Below are positions 34,363-42,777 of a DNA stretch of 64,000 nt, piece after piece (position 1 is the first letter of the stretch; each line of letters begins with the position of its first letter). The notes under the pieces are model-generated. The model was not told the DNA's origin and searched no databases. It saw only the letters and a program-made list of their open reading frames with translations. Source of the stretch: Sinorhizobium sp. A49 (lineage in GTDB: Bacteria; Pseudomonadota; Alphaproteobacteria; Rhizobiales; Rhizobiaceae). The position numbers and the translations under genes were made by a program. The DNA lies in NCBI RefSeq assembly GCF_002002725.1, contig NZ_MUNW01000063.1, positions 62,001-126,000 of the forward strand, given 5' to 3'.

Positions 34363-35274
34363 ATGGTTGCGCTCACACTCGATCGCGGCACCACCGCGCC
34401 CGTGGCCACGGGCTACGCCGGCGCCTTCATCACCGTGCTGATCTGGGCCGGGTGGATTCTTGCGACACGACACACCGCCGGCACCGCGCTCGGCACGATA
34501 GACCTTGGCCTTATCCGCTACGGCGTTCCAGCGCTGGTTCTTGCCCCTGTTTGGCTAAAGATCGGGCTTCTGCCGCGCAGGCTGCCGGTTCTCTTGCTTC
34601 TCCTGATGGTTGCCGGTTCCGGCGCGCTGTTCTTTCAGGTCGCAGCCTTTGCCATTCATGCCACACCTGCCTCTTCAGTCGGCGTGCTGCTCGGCGGCTC
34701 GATGCCGCTGGCAACGGCGCTGATCGGCATTACCGTCTTCGGCGAGCGGCCCGACCGCATGCGTATCGCCGGTTTTGCCGCGATCGTCGCCGGCGTTGCC
34801 CTCCTGCTTGCCCGCAGCCTCGCCGGCACCACCGGCACCGGCTGGGCCGGTTATGCGCTGCTTCCGGCTGCAGCCACACTCTGGGCAATCTACACCCACG
34901 CCTTCCGGCGCTCCGGCCTCAGCCCGTTCGAGGGCAGTGCACTGATCGCCGTCTGGTCGTTCCTGATCCACCTGCTGCTTGCCGGCATCTTCGGTAGCAC
35001 GCTTGCGAGCGTCCCCCTCAAGGAGATCGCGCTGCAAATCACCAGCCAAGGCCTGCTCTCGGGCCTCGTCGCCATGGTTGCCTATGGCGTGGCCGTTCGC
35101 AGCCTCGGCGGAACCCAGGCCGCCGCCTTCACCGCGCTGACCCCGGTGCTGGCGATGATCGGCGGGGCAATGCTGCTCGGCGAGGAGATCGGCCCGTTCG
35201 AAATCGTCGCCGCCATTGTCACGGCGGTCGGCGTGGCGCTCTCGACCGGCATCCTTTCACCGCGCAAGGCGTGA
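34363..35274 (+). CDS. EamA-family (DMT) exporter
   Basis: I start at the ATG at 34363, preceded by GGGAAGGAAAATCAG. The product has 303 residues and ten predicted helices in two EamA repeats. The first contains GAFITVLIWAGWILATRHTA and the second LPAAATLWAIYTHAFRR and GGTQAAAFTALTPVLAMIGG, followed by LLGEEIGPFEIVAAIVTAVG. This is the RhaT/EamA metabolite exporter layout; some members export cysteine pathway metabolites or other amino acids. It is divergent from an Lrp-type regulator, which suggests amino acid-responsive control. A hairpin terminator follows. Confidence 0.9.
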   Translation: MVALTLDRGTTAPVATGYAGAFITVLIWAGWILATRHTAGTALGTIDLGLIRYGVPALVLAPVWLKIGLLPRRLPVLLLLLMVAGSGALFFQVAAFAIHATPASSVGVLLGGSMPLATALIGITVFGERPDRMRIAGFAAIVAGVALLLARSLAGTTGTGWAGYALLPAAATLWAIYTHAFRRSGLSPFEGSALIAVWSFLIHLLLAGIFGSTLASVPLKEIALQITSQGLLSGLVAMVAYGVAVRSLGGTQAAAFTALTPVLAMIGGAMLLGEEIGPFEIVAAIVTAVGVALSTGILSPRKA

Positions 35275-35289
35275 AGGATCAAAACGCAA

Positions 35290-35321
35290 AGTGGCCCGGA
35301 AGCGAAAGCCTCCGGGCCACT
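35290..35321. terminator. Bidirectional hairpin between convergent genes
   Basis: AGTGGCCCGGA (35290-35300) pairs with TCCGGGCCACT (35311-35321), an 11-base-pair stem around a 10-base loop. It separates the EamA gene from the convergent ABC permease gene. T-rich runs after it are short, so efficiency is uncertain. Confidence 0.75.
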
Positions 35322-35343
35322 CTGTTGGTTGCTACCGTCATTT

Positions 35344-36231
35344 TCAGCCGTGAACGATCTCGCGATGCTTCTGCAGCCGGTGGCCATAGGCCTGGCTGAC
35401 GCGGTCGAAGATGATGGCGATGCCGACGATGGCCAGGCCGTTGAAGATGCCGAGCGTAAAATACTGATTGGCAATCGCCTTCAGCACCGGCTGCCCGAGC
35501 CCTTGAACCCCGATCATCGAGGCGATGACCACCATGGCGAGCGCCATCATGATCGTCTGGTTGATGCCGGCCATGATCGTCGGCAATGCCAGCGGCATCT
35601 GTACGTTCTTCAGCTTCTGCCAGCCAGACGAGCCGAAGGCATCCGCCGCCTCCAGTACATCCTTGTCGACGAGACGGATGCCGAGGTTGGTCAGGCGGAT
35701 CATCGGCGGGATGGCGTAGATCACCACGGCGATCAGCCCGGGCACCTTGCCGATCCCGAGCAGCATCACCACCGGGATCAGATAGACGAAGCTCGGCATG
35801 GTCTGCATCACGTCGAGTATAGGATTGACGACATTCTGGACCCGGTCAGAGCGCGACATGACGATGCCGAGCGGTATGCCGATGGCGATCGACAGCACGG
35901 TACAGACGAAGATCATCGAAATCGTCTTCATCGTATCGTCCCACATGTCGAAATAGCCGATGAGCAGCAGCGTGCCGATACAGCCGGCGACGATCTTCCA
36001 GTTCCGGCTTGCGAACCAGGCGAGAACCGCAATCAAGAGGATGATGATCGGCCAGGGCGTGCGCGTCATAAAGCGCTCCGACTGGATCAAAAAGAACTGC
36101 AACGGCTCGAAGAACGCTTCGATGCCGTCGCCATAGGCGCGCGTGAAGGTCCGGAACCCTTCGTCGATCGCCTTTTTCAAAGCCCGCAGGCGGTCATCAT
36201 CCATATGCGGAAACTGGGTCAACCATTCCAT
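35344..36231 (-). CDS. Quaternary-amine-type ABC transporter permease (ProW-like)
   Basis: I start at the ATG at 36231, which has GGGGAATGAA upstream. The product has 295 residues. Its helices begin at about residue 55, and the permease core holds IALGIVMSRSDRV-like sequence (GIPLGIVMSRSDRVQNVVNP). The EAA-like loop reads EAADAFGSSGWQKLKNVQMP, then LALPTIMAGINQTIMMALAM, the signature of ProW/OpuAB/ChoW permeases for betaines and choline. It follows the binding-protein gene with a hairpin between. No ATPase gene is present on either side, which is unusual for this class. Confidence 0.92.
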   Translation of the reverse strand: MEWLTQFPHMDDDRLRALKKAIDEGFRTFTRAYGDGIEAFFEPLQFFLIQSERFMTRTPWPIIILLIAVLAWFASRNWKIVAGCIGTLLLIGYFDMWDDTMKTISMIFVCTVLSIAIGIPLGIVMSRSDRVQNVVNPILDVMQTMPSFVYLIPVVMLLGIGKVPGLIAVVIYAIPPMIRLTNLGIRLVDKDVLEAADAFGSSGWQKLKNVQMPLALPTIMAGINQTIMMALAMVVIASMIGVQGLGQPVLKAIANQYFTLGIFNGLAIVGIAIIFDRVSQAYGHRLQKHREIVHG

Positions 36232-36300
36232 TTCATTCCCCTTCGCTCTTCCCCGGCGGCGACCTTGTTTTTGTTTTGCGTCCACCAACCATCAACCAAA

Positions 36301-36328
36301 GGGCGGCGCACGGAACGGTGCGCCGCCC
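36301..36328 (-). terminator. Intercistronic hairpin between ABC binding protein and permease genes
   Basis: GGGCGGCGCAC (36301-36311) pairs with GTGCGCCGCCC (36318-36328), an 11-base-pair stem with a 6-base loop, read on the minus strand and followed by TTTGGTT. It probably trims or attenuates the transcript so that the binding protein is made in excess of the permease. Confidence 0.7.
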
Positions 36329-36349
36329 AATTTCATCAGGCGATGGCAA

Positions 36350-37348
36350 TCAAAGCGCTGCCTTGACCTTCTCGGCAATGTCCGGGGAGACCCAGGTGGT
36401 CCAGATGTCTGGGTTTTCCTGGAGGAAGTGTTTTGCACCTTCCTCGCCGCTTGCCTGGTTGTCGGTCATCCAGGCCATCAGCTTGTTGACGGTGTCGTTG
36501 GTCCAGGCGCGCTTGTTCAAGTAGTCCATGGCAGGGCCGGCGCGATCGGCAAAGGTCTTGGTCACCAGCGTCTGGACCTTGTCCTTCGGCCAGTCGTTCT
36601 TCTTCGGGTCCGGGCAATCGGCAACCGTGTTGCAGCGCTTCCATTCCGCTGCATCCGCCTCGACGCCATGGCCGAGCTTCACCATCTCGTATTTGCCGAG
36701 AAGTGCCGTCGGTGCCCAGTAGTAGCCGACCCACCCCTGCTTGCGCTCGTAGGCCTTGGCAATCGAGCCATCGAGGCCTGCAGCCGAGCCGGTATCGACC
36801 AGCGTGAAGCCGGCCGCCTCGCCGCCATAGGCCTTGTAGAGCTGGGTCGTGACAACCGTGCCGCCCCACCCTTGCGGACCGTTGAAGACGGCGCCCTTGC
36901 TGGCGTCTTCCGGATCCGGGAACAGGTCCTTGTGCTTCAGCACGTCGTCGATCGTCTTGATGTCGGGGTTGGCATCGACGATGTATTTCGGCACCCACCA
37001 GCCCTGGACCGCACCATCGGAAAGGGCGACGGCCGCACCGACGAGCTTGCCTTCCTCGAGGCCGCGATTGACGACATCCGGCAGCAGATCCACCCAGCCT
37101 TCCGGCGCGATATCGGGCTGGCCCTTCTCGATCATCGAAGTGATCGTCGGCACGGTGTCGCCGACGACGAGCTCGGCATTACAGCCATAGCCTTCCGTCA
37201 GAATGATCTTGTCGACACTCGCCAGGACCTCGGCGCTCTGCCAGTTCATGTTGGCGATCGTCACGTCGCCGCATTCGGCTGCCGAGGCCGTGCCGGCAAG
37301 GCCAAGAAGGCCGGCGGCCAGGCAAGTCGTTGCAAGAAGCTTGTGCAT
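36350..37348 (-). CDS. Betaine/choline-type ABC transporter substrate-binding protein
   Basis: The product has 332 residues with a Sec signal peptide (about 1-23, LLGLAGTASAAE). It is an OpuAC-fold protein: IANMNWQSAEVLASVDKIIL, then VVGDTVPTITSMIEKGQPDI, and GYYWAPTALLGKYEMVKLG. Several tryptophans that could form an aromatic cage for a quaternary ammonium group are present (PEGWVDLLP, QGWWVPKY, WVGYYWAP). It carries an internal cysteine pair (RCNTVADCPD). It is first in a two-gene unit with the permease. It does not closely resemble what I recall of Sinorhizobium ChoX, so the ligand is left open. Confidence 0.9.
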   Translation of the reverse strand: MHKLLATTCLAAGLLGLAGTASAAECGDVTIANMNWQSAEVLASVDKIILTEGYGCNAELVVGDTVPTITSMIEKGQPDIAPEGWVDLLPDVVNRGLEEGKLVGAAVALSDGAVQGWWVPKYIVDANPDIKTIDDVLKHKDLFPDPEDASKGAVFNGPQGWGGTVVTTQLYKAYGGEAAGFTLVDTGSAAGLDGSIAKAYERKQGWVGYYWAPTALLGKYEMVKLGHGVEADAAEWKRCNTVADCPDPKKNDWPKDKVQTLVTKTFADRAGPAMDYLNKRAWTNDTVNKLMAWMTDNQASGEEGAKHFLQENPDIWTTWVSPDIAEKVKAAL

Positions 37349-37638
37349 TTTTGTTCCCTTTGTTCTGGCGGTACGTCCCGTCGGACGACCGATCTCACCG
37401 CAGCGATCGGTCGCGTGTCAACAGGGTTCGGTCCAACTCAAAAACAACAGGGACCGAACGGCCTGCAGGTGTGCGCCGACGCGCTTGGCGCGACAACAAC
37501 ACCCTGAAGGCTATAGGGTCTTTCCGGCAAGGACTTTCCCATTTGCGTCAAGGATTGCCTTTCCTAATGTTCCCGCACTTGCGGGCGTATAGGGGCAGTG
37601 CAAAAGGTCGGCACATCGGGAAGAAAACGCACCTTTGA

Positions 37639-38211
37639 TCAGGGCGACCTGTTGCGCTGGTAGTAGCGCGACACGCGAACGCGATTGCCGCAGCGGGCGG
37701 CCGAGCACCAGCGCCGCCGCGCATTGTTGCCGACGAAGAGCATGACGCAGTCGTCGGCCTCGCATTTGCGGATGAGCCTGGCATCCGGGCCTGCCAGCAA
37801 CAGGGCGGCATCCTCCGCCAGGAAGCCCGCCAGTTGAACGCCGGGCGTTCCCGCCCTTTCGCTGTTAACCGCCGGCGCATCGCCCCAATCCAGGTGCCGC
37901 GTCACGGGCGCAGCGCGCATCGCCGCGTTGAGGCCGGCGACATCGCCCGTCGGCACATCCCGGCCCTCTATCAGGCTCCTTACCGCCGAGGCCAAATGGT
38001 CGCGGACCGCGTGGACGGCCACAAGGTCTTCGACGGCAAGCGTGGCAGCACCGAAGAGCGAGGCATCCGGCAACCGTCCCGCCTCCTGCGCTACCCACAC
38101 GGCAAGCCCTTCCGCATCGCCGATCAGGTCAACGTGCCCTTCCCCGATCAACGGACGCGTGTTGATCAGGTCCAGCGCCAGGGGCTCTCCAACAAAAGCG
38201 GTCAATTCCAT
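37639..38211 (-). CDS. CGNR zinc-finger (ABATE-domain) regulator
   Basis: The product has 190 residues. The N-terminal ABATE domain (about 1-140) begins FVGEPLALDLINTR. The C-terminal zinc-binding CGNR domain reads CEADDCVMLFVGNNARRRWC then SAARCGNRVRVSRYYQR. The four cysteines at C-x4-C...C-x4-C and the CGNR string are the family hallmark. Such proteins are presumed DNA-binding stress-related regulators, though rarely studied. A ribosome binding site (GGACGTGAC) precedes the start. It is divergent from the alpha/beta hydrolase with 95 bases between, in which an inverted repeat is found. It may therefore control that gene. Confidence 0.88.
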   Translation of the reverse strand: MELTAFVGEPLALDLINTRPLIGEGHVDLIGDAEGLAVWVAQEAGRLPDASLFGAATLAVEDLVAVHAVRDHLASAVRSLIEGRDVPTGDVAGLNAAMRAAPVTRHLDWGDAPAVNSERAGTPGVQLAGFLAEDAALLLAGPDARLIRKCEADDCVMLFVGNNARRRWCSAARCGNRVRVSRYYQRNRSP

Positions 38212-38226
38212 GTCACGTCCATTTGG

Positions 38227-38257
38227 CTAATGTATACTTTTTATGTTGACACATTAG
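38227..38257. promoter_or_regulatory. Inverted repeat in the CGNR regulator / hydrolase spacer
   Basis: CTAATGT (38227-38233) and ACATTAG (38251-38257) form an inverted repeat with a 17-base spacer holding a TATACTTTTTATGTTGAC stretch. A further CTAATG half-site lies at 38274. This is a plausible operator overlapping divergent promoters. Confidence 0.4.
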
Positions 38258-38306
38258 TTTTTCCGGGACAATCCTAATGCATAAATCTTCCATATAGGAG
38301 TGTGAC

Positions 38307-39206
38307 ATGAGTGCGATCAGCGTCCCCATCATTCGTCACCGCTTTGCGGTCGTTGACGGCATCAAGGTCTTTTACCGGGAAAGCGTTCCGGGAAATGCGG
38401 ACGCTCCGACACTGCTCCTGCTGCACGGGTTTCCATCATCCTCGCATCAATATCGTCGATTGATGGATGTGCTTGGCAACCGTTATCGCCTGATTGCGCC
38501 GGATTATCCGGGTTTCGGCCACAGCGACGCGCCCACATCGACGAACGATGGCGGCGGGTTCGTCTACAGCTTCGATCGCCTGGCCGACATCATCGAGGGT
38601 TTTGCCGCGGCCCTGTCGCTCCAGCACTTCTTTCTCTACGCTTTCGACTTCGGCGCCCCGGTCGGCTTCAGGCTGGCAAGCCGGCGCCCTGAATTGATCG
38701 CCGGGCTGATCGTCCAGAATGGCAATGCGTACCGCGAAGGCCTGTCGGACACAGCGCGCGATTTCATCGCGCTCAGGCCTGAGGATGACGGCGCGACGGA
38801 CCAGGTCCGGCAATTGCTGACGCTGGAGATGACGCGCGCGCAATATGAAGGCGGCACATCCGATCCGGAGCTGGTCGCCCCTGACGGCTGGACGATGGAC
38901 CAGCATTTTCTCGACCGGCCGGATCGTCGCCAGCCGCAGATCGATCTCGCTTTCGACTACAAGAGCAATCTCGCACACTATCCGGAATGGCAGCAATGGT
39001 TGCGCGACGCACGCCCGCCAACCCTCATCACCTGGGGGCGCAATGATCCGTTCTTCACCGAAGCCGGCGCCCGCGCCTTTCTGGCCGATGTGCCTGATGC
39101 CGAGTTGCATCTGTTCGAGACGGGTCATTTCGCCCTTGAGGAGCGCCTCTCCGAGATCGCGCCGCTGATTGCCGACTTCGTCGACCGGATATCGGCGCGC
39201 ACATGA
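38307..39206 (+). CDS. Alpha/beta hydrolase of the haloalkane dehalogenase / epoxide hydrolase type
   Basis: The product has 299 residues. LLLLHGFPSSSHQYR carries the oxyanion HG motif, and APDYPGFGHSDAP matches the dehalogenase/epoxide hydrolase pattern. The nucleophile elbow is FLYAFDFGAPVGFRLA, so the nucleophile is aspartate D114 rather than serine. The catalytic histidine is H274 in LFETGHFALEE. An aspartate nucleophile fits haloalkane dehalogenases and epoxide hydrolases, where a covalent ester is formed. Cap-domain residues that would fix the substrate cannot be judged. A ribosome binding site (AGGAGTGTG) precedes the start. It lies divergent from the CGNR regulator. Confidence 0.88.
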   Translation: MSAISVPIIRHRFAVVDGIKVFYRESVPGNADAPTLLLLHGFPSSSHQYRRLMDVLGNRYRLIAPDYPGFGHSDAPTSTNDGGGFVYSFDRLADIIEGFAAALSLQHFFLYAFDFGAPVGFRLASRRPELIAGLIVQNGNAYREGLSDTARDFIALRPEDDGATDQVRQLLTLEMTRAQYEGGTSDPELVAPDGWTMDQHFLDRPDRRQPQIDLAFDYKSNLAHYPEWQQWLRDARPPTLITWGRNDPFFTEAGARAFLADVPDAELHLFETGHFALEERLSEIAPLIADFVDRISART

Positions 39207-39214
39207 CATGAAAA

Positions 39215-39240
39215 AGGCGCCGGGCAAGTGCGCGGCGCCT
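39215..39240 (-). terminator. Intrinsic terminator of the ETF-QO gene
   Basis: AGGCGCCG (39215-39222) pairs with CGGCGCCT (39233-39240). On the minus strand the stem is followed by TTTTTC, a U-tract. It lies between two convergent genes and probably serves ETF-QO. Confidence 0.85.
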
Positions 39241-39292
39241 CGAATTCACAGTTGCTCGAACCATCGCGTTGCGCGCAGTCCGGCCAGCCCCC

Positions 39293-40957
39293 TTACATAT
39301 TGGGATAGACCGGTCCCTCGCCACCCTGCGGCGGCACCCAGTTGATGTTCTGGTTCGGGTCCTTGATGTCGCAGGTCTTGCAGTGCACGCAGTTCTGCGC
39401 GTTGATGACGAAGACCGGCTTGCCGTCCTTCTCCACCCATTCATAGACCCCGGCGGGACAGTAGCGCGTCGAAGGACCGGCAAAGACGTCGAGTTCCGAC
39501 GTGCGCTGCAGCTCCGGGTTCTTCACCTGCAGATGGATCGGCTGGTCTTCCTCATGGTTGGTGTTCGACAGGAACACCGAGGACAGGCGATCGAAGGTCA
39601 GGACGCCGTCGGGCTTCGGATAGTCGATCTTTTTGTGCTGAGCCGCCGGTTCCAACGACTGCGCGTCGTTCTTGCCGTGCTTCAGCGTGCCGAACAGCGA
39701 CAGACCGAACAACTGGTTGGTCCACATGTCGAGACCGCCGAGCGCCACGCCGAGCGCCGTGCCGAACTTCGACCACAGTGGCTTGACGTTCCTGACCCGC
39801 TTCAGGTCCTTGCCGATGTCGGTCTGGCGCCATTCGTTCTCGATCTCGACCGGCTCGTCATTGGCCCGACCCGACGCGATCGCTTCCGCCAGCTTGTCGG
39901 CGGCCAGCATGCCCGACAGCACCGCATTGTGGCTGCCCTTGATGCGCGGCACGTTGACGAGACCGGCCGAACAGCCGATCAGCGCGCCGCCGGGGAACGA
40001 CAGCTTCGGCACCGACTGGTAGCCGCCCTCGGTGATGGCGCGGGCGCCATAGGACAGCCGCTTGCCGCCTTCGAACGTGCCGCGGATCGCCGGGTGGGTC
40101 TTGAAGCGCTGGAACTCCTCGAACGGGAAGAGATAGGGGTTCTTGTAATTGAGGTGCACGACGAAACCGACGGCGACCATGTTGTCTTCGAGATGGTAGA
40201 GGAACGAGCCGCCGCCCGTCTTCATGCCAAGCGGCCAGCCGAACGAGTGCTGCACCAGGCCGGGCCTGTGGTTCTCGGGCTTGACCTGCCAGAGCTCCTT
40301 GAGGCCGATGCCGAATTTCGGGACATCACGGTCTTTCGACAGATCGAACTTCGAGATCAGCTGCTTGGCGAGCGAGCCACGCACGCCCTCGCCGATCAGC
40401 GTGTACTTGCCCAAGAGCGCCATGCCGCGGGCAAAGTTCGGGCCCGGCTCGCCATTGCGCTCGATACCCATGTCGCCGGTGGCGACACCGATGACGGCGC
40501 CTTCGTCGTTGTAGAGCACTTCGGTTGCGGCAAAGCCCGGATAGATCTCGACGCCGAGCGCTTCGGCGTGGCCGGCAAGCCACCGACAGACATTGCCGAG
40601 TGACACGATGTAGTTGCCGTGATTGTTCATCAAAGGCGGCATGGCGAAGTTCGGCAGGCGGATCGAGCCGGCGGGGCCGAGAAGCAGGAAATGGTCGTCC
40701 TTGACTTCGGTCTTGAACGGATGATCGGCCTCATCGCGCCAGCCCGGCAGCAGCCGGTCGATGCCGATGGGATCGACGACGGCGCCCGACAGGATGTGCG
40801 CACCGACTTCGGCGCCCTTCTCGAGTACCACGACCGAAAGCTCCGGATTGATCTGCTTCAACCGGATCGCAGCCGAAAGGCCAGCCGGCCCCGCGCCGAC
40901 GATCACCACGTCGAACTCCATGCTCTCGCGCTCGGGTAGGTCCATCGCCTCGCTCAT
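39293..40957 (-). CDS. Electron transfer flavoprotein-ubiquinone oxidoreductase
   Basis: The product has 554 residues, the usual bacterial ETF-QO length. The N-terminal FAD fold reads FDVVIVGAGPAGLSAAIRL. The quinone-binding region has SFPGGALIGCSAGLVNVPRI. The C-terminal 4Fe-4S domain has RYCPAGVYEW and NCVHCKTCDIKDPNQNINW. It is a monotopic inner-membrane enzyme that takes electrons from ETF, reduced by acyl-CoA and branched-chain amino-acid dehydrogenases, to the quinone pool. The start at 40957 has a good site (GGAGAGACGG). An operator-like palindrome lies about 155 bases upstream at 41111. It is transcribed alone, and its terminator overlaps the spacer to the hydrolase. Confidence 0.97.
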   Translation of the reverse strand: MSEAMDLPERESMEFDVVIVGAGPAGLSAAIRLKQINPELSVVVLEKGAEVGAHILSGAVVDPIGIDRLLPGWRDEADHPFKTEVKDDHFLLLGPAGSIRLPNFAMPPLMNNHGNYIVSLGNVCRWLAGHAEALGVEIYPGFAATEVLYNDEGAVIGVATGDMGIERNGEPGPNFARGMALLGKYTLIGEGVRGSLAKQLISKFDLSKDRDVPKFGIGLKELWQVKPENHRPGLVQHSFGWPLGMKTGGGSFLYHLEDNMVAVGFVVHLNYKNPYLFPFEEFQRFKTHPAIRGTFEGGKRLSYGARAITEGGYQSVPKLSFPGGALIGCSAGLVNVPRIKGSHNAVLSGMLAADKLAEAIASGRANDEPVEIENEWRQTDIGKDLKRVRNVKPLWSKFGTALGVALGGLDMWTNQLFGLSLFGTLKHGKNDAQSLEPAAQHKKIDYPKPDGVLTFDRLSSVFLSNTNHEEDQPIHLQVKNPELQRTSELDVFAGPSTRYCPAGVYEWVEKDGKPVFVINAQNCVHCKTCDIKDPNQNINWVPPQGGEGPVYPNM

Positions 40958-41437
40958 ACCGTCTCTCCAGTCTCGCCAGTCTTCTGCCAGCTCAGTTCCC
41001 AGGCCATATCATCCCGTCATGGCAAATGCTGTTTGGGTTGTCGAGCCGGGATGCGACAGACGATGCCCGCTTTTGCGCATGAGGTCATGAGTTTAGCACA
41101 AATGTCTATATTACGTGCACGTAAACGTAAATATGAAATTTTATCCATGTCCTTGTGGGCACCCGCCGTCCAGCCTTGCTTTTGCCGAATAGCCGTGTCA
41201 CGAGGCCGGCATTCGACTTTCCGGCGGAAGACGCCGGCAATCCCATCCGCAACCGGCATTTCGGCAAGGCGCCCACGGCGCCGGAACGGCATGCCTTTCG
41301 CTGCATTCCAGGTGTCGCCGACCTCCCCGGCACGAACCTTGAAAGCAGCGCGCGGAACAGAGCCGTGTCGCCTTGCGGAGCCCTGGACAAGGGCATGGCG
41401 CAACGACACCAGAAACACAGACGTCAGGAGACTTCCC
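40958..41437. other. Divergent spacer between ETF-QO and Hsp70-like genes
   Basis: This 480-base stretch contains the ETF-QO promoter side near 41090-41140, which is AT-rich, and the palindrome box. The frame upstream of the Hsp70-like start is open through it, but the encoded residues are arginine- and proline-rich and unlike any known N-terminus, so I treat it as non-coding. Confidence 0.5.
41111..41130. promoter_or_regulatory. LiuR-like operator candidate upstream of ETF-QO
   Basis: A perfect 14-base palindrome, TTACGTGCACGTAA (41111-41124), overlaps ACGTAAACGTAA (41119-41130). Both resemble the MerR-family LiuR/PsrA-type sites that regulate branched-chain amino-acid and fatty-acid degradation genes. 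The regulator itself is not in this window. Confidence 0.45.
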
Positions 41438-42736
41438 ATGGCCAGAGCACTGGGCTTCGATTTCGGCACCACCAACTCGGTCCTCGCGGTTTCGGCAGGC
41501 GACACCACCCATTCGATGAACTTCGATAGCCTGGCGGGCAGCACCGACGCCATGCGTACGGCGCTTTCCTTCATGAAGGATCCGAACCTCGGCGCATCCG
41601 CCCTGAAGGTAGAAGCGGGACAAGCGGCGATCCGCTCGTTCATCGACAATCCCGGCGACTGTCGCTTCCTGCAGTCGATCAAGACCTTCGCCGCAAGCCC
41701 GCTGTTCCAGGGCACGCAGATCTATGCCAAGCGCCATAGTTTCGAAGACCTGATGCGGGTATTCCTGACCAAGCTGAAGGATTATGCCGGCGACGACTGG
41801 GCGAGCCAATACAGCCGCATCGTCGTTGGCAGGCCGGTTCGCTTCGCGGGCTCCAGCCCCGATCCGGCATTGGCGCTCGAGCGCTACAGTTCAGCCCTTT
41901 CGGAGTTCGGCTTTCCCGAGATCCACTATGTCTACGAGCCGGTGGCGGCGGCATTCTACTTCGCCCAAAACCTCAAGCGCGATGCCACGGTGCTGGTGGC
42001 CGACTTCGGCGGCGGCACCACCGACTATTCGCTGATCCGCTTCGAGACCAAGGCGGGACGCCTGACGGCGACGCCGATCGGTCACTCGGGTGTCGGCATT
42101 GCCGGCGATCATTTCGACTTCCGCATCATCGACAACGTGATCTCGCCCCTCATCGGAAAGGGGAGTCTGTTCAAGAGCTTCGACAAGCTGCTTGAAGTGC
42201 CGTCGAACTACTATGCGAATTTCGGCCGCTGGAATCAGCTTTCCATCTTCAAGACATTGAAAGATTTCACGGATCTGAAGAAGCTGGTGCGCCAGAGCAT
42301 GGAGCCGGAAAAGCTCGAGGCCTTCGTAGACCTGATCGAGCATGACGAAGGTTATCCGCTCTATCAGGCGATCTCTGCCACCAAGATGCGCCTGTCGCAG
42401 GAGGAAGAGACCGAGTTCTACTTCTCACCGCTCGGCGAGATGTCGCGCCGAACCGTGCGCCGCTCCGACTTCGAAGGCTGGATCGCGCCTGAACTTGCCC
42501 GCATCGAAGAAGCGCTCGACGAGGTCCTGACGACGACGGAAACGCCGGCCGCAAACATCGACAAGGTGTTTCTCACCGGCGGCACCTCCTTCGTGCCCGC
42601 CGTGCGCAACCTGTTCGAGCGCCGCTTCGAAAAGGACCGAATCGAAAGCGGCGGCGAGCTGCTGTCGATCGCCCACGGCCTGGCGCTGATCGGCGACCAT
42701 GAGGACATCGGCCATTGGACCGCGAATGCGGCATGA
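41438..42736 (+). CDS. Hsp70-family protein, ATPase domain only (YegD-like)
   Basis: I start at the ATG at 41438, which has AGGAG 8 bases upstream. The product has 432 residues. It carries the actin/Hsp70 ATPase motifs: phosphate 1 in ALGFDFGTTNSVLAV, phosphate 2 in VLVADFGGGTTDYSLI and the adenosine motif in KVFLTGGTSFVPAVR. It lacks the peptide-binding domain and lid of DnaK (about 640 residues), as in YegD. Such proteins are cytoplasmic and of unknown chaperone role. The UDG-like gene starts 41 bases after the stop on the same strand, so the two may be cotranscribed. Confidence 0.9.
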   Translation: MARALGFDFGTTNSVLAVSAGDTTHSMNFDSLAGSTDAMRTALSFMKDPNLGASALKVEAGQAAIRSFIDNPGDCRFLQSIKTFAASPLFQGTQIYAKRHSFEDLMRVFLTKLKDYAGDDWASQYSRIVVGRPVRFAGSSPDPALALERYSSALSEFGFPEIHYVYEPVAAAFYFAQNLKRDATVLVADFGGGTTDYSLIRFETKAGRLTATPIGHSGVGIAGDHFDFRIIDNVISPLIGKGSLFKSFDKLLEVPSNYYANFGRWNQLSIFKTLKDFTDLKKLVRQSMEPEKLEAFVDLIEHDEGYPLYQAISATKMRLSQEEETEFYFSPLGEMSRRTVRRSDFEGWIAPELARIEEALDEVLTTTETPAANIDKVFLTGGTSFVPAVRNLFERRFEKDRIESGGELLSIAHGLALIGDHEDIGHWTANAA

Positions 42737-42777
42737 AGCCATTGGACCACCAATTCTGACGTGCTAGGTTGGCGCCC

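Noticed and set aside
38307-39206. Serine esterase reading of the hydrolase
   Set aside because: The elbow is FDFGAP, not GxSxG, so a serine nucleophile is not supported.
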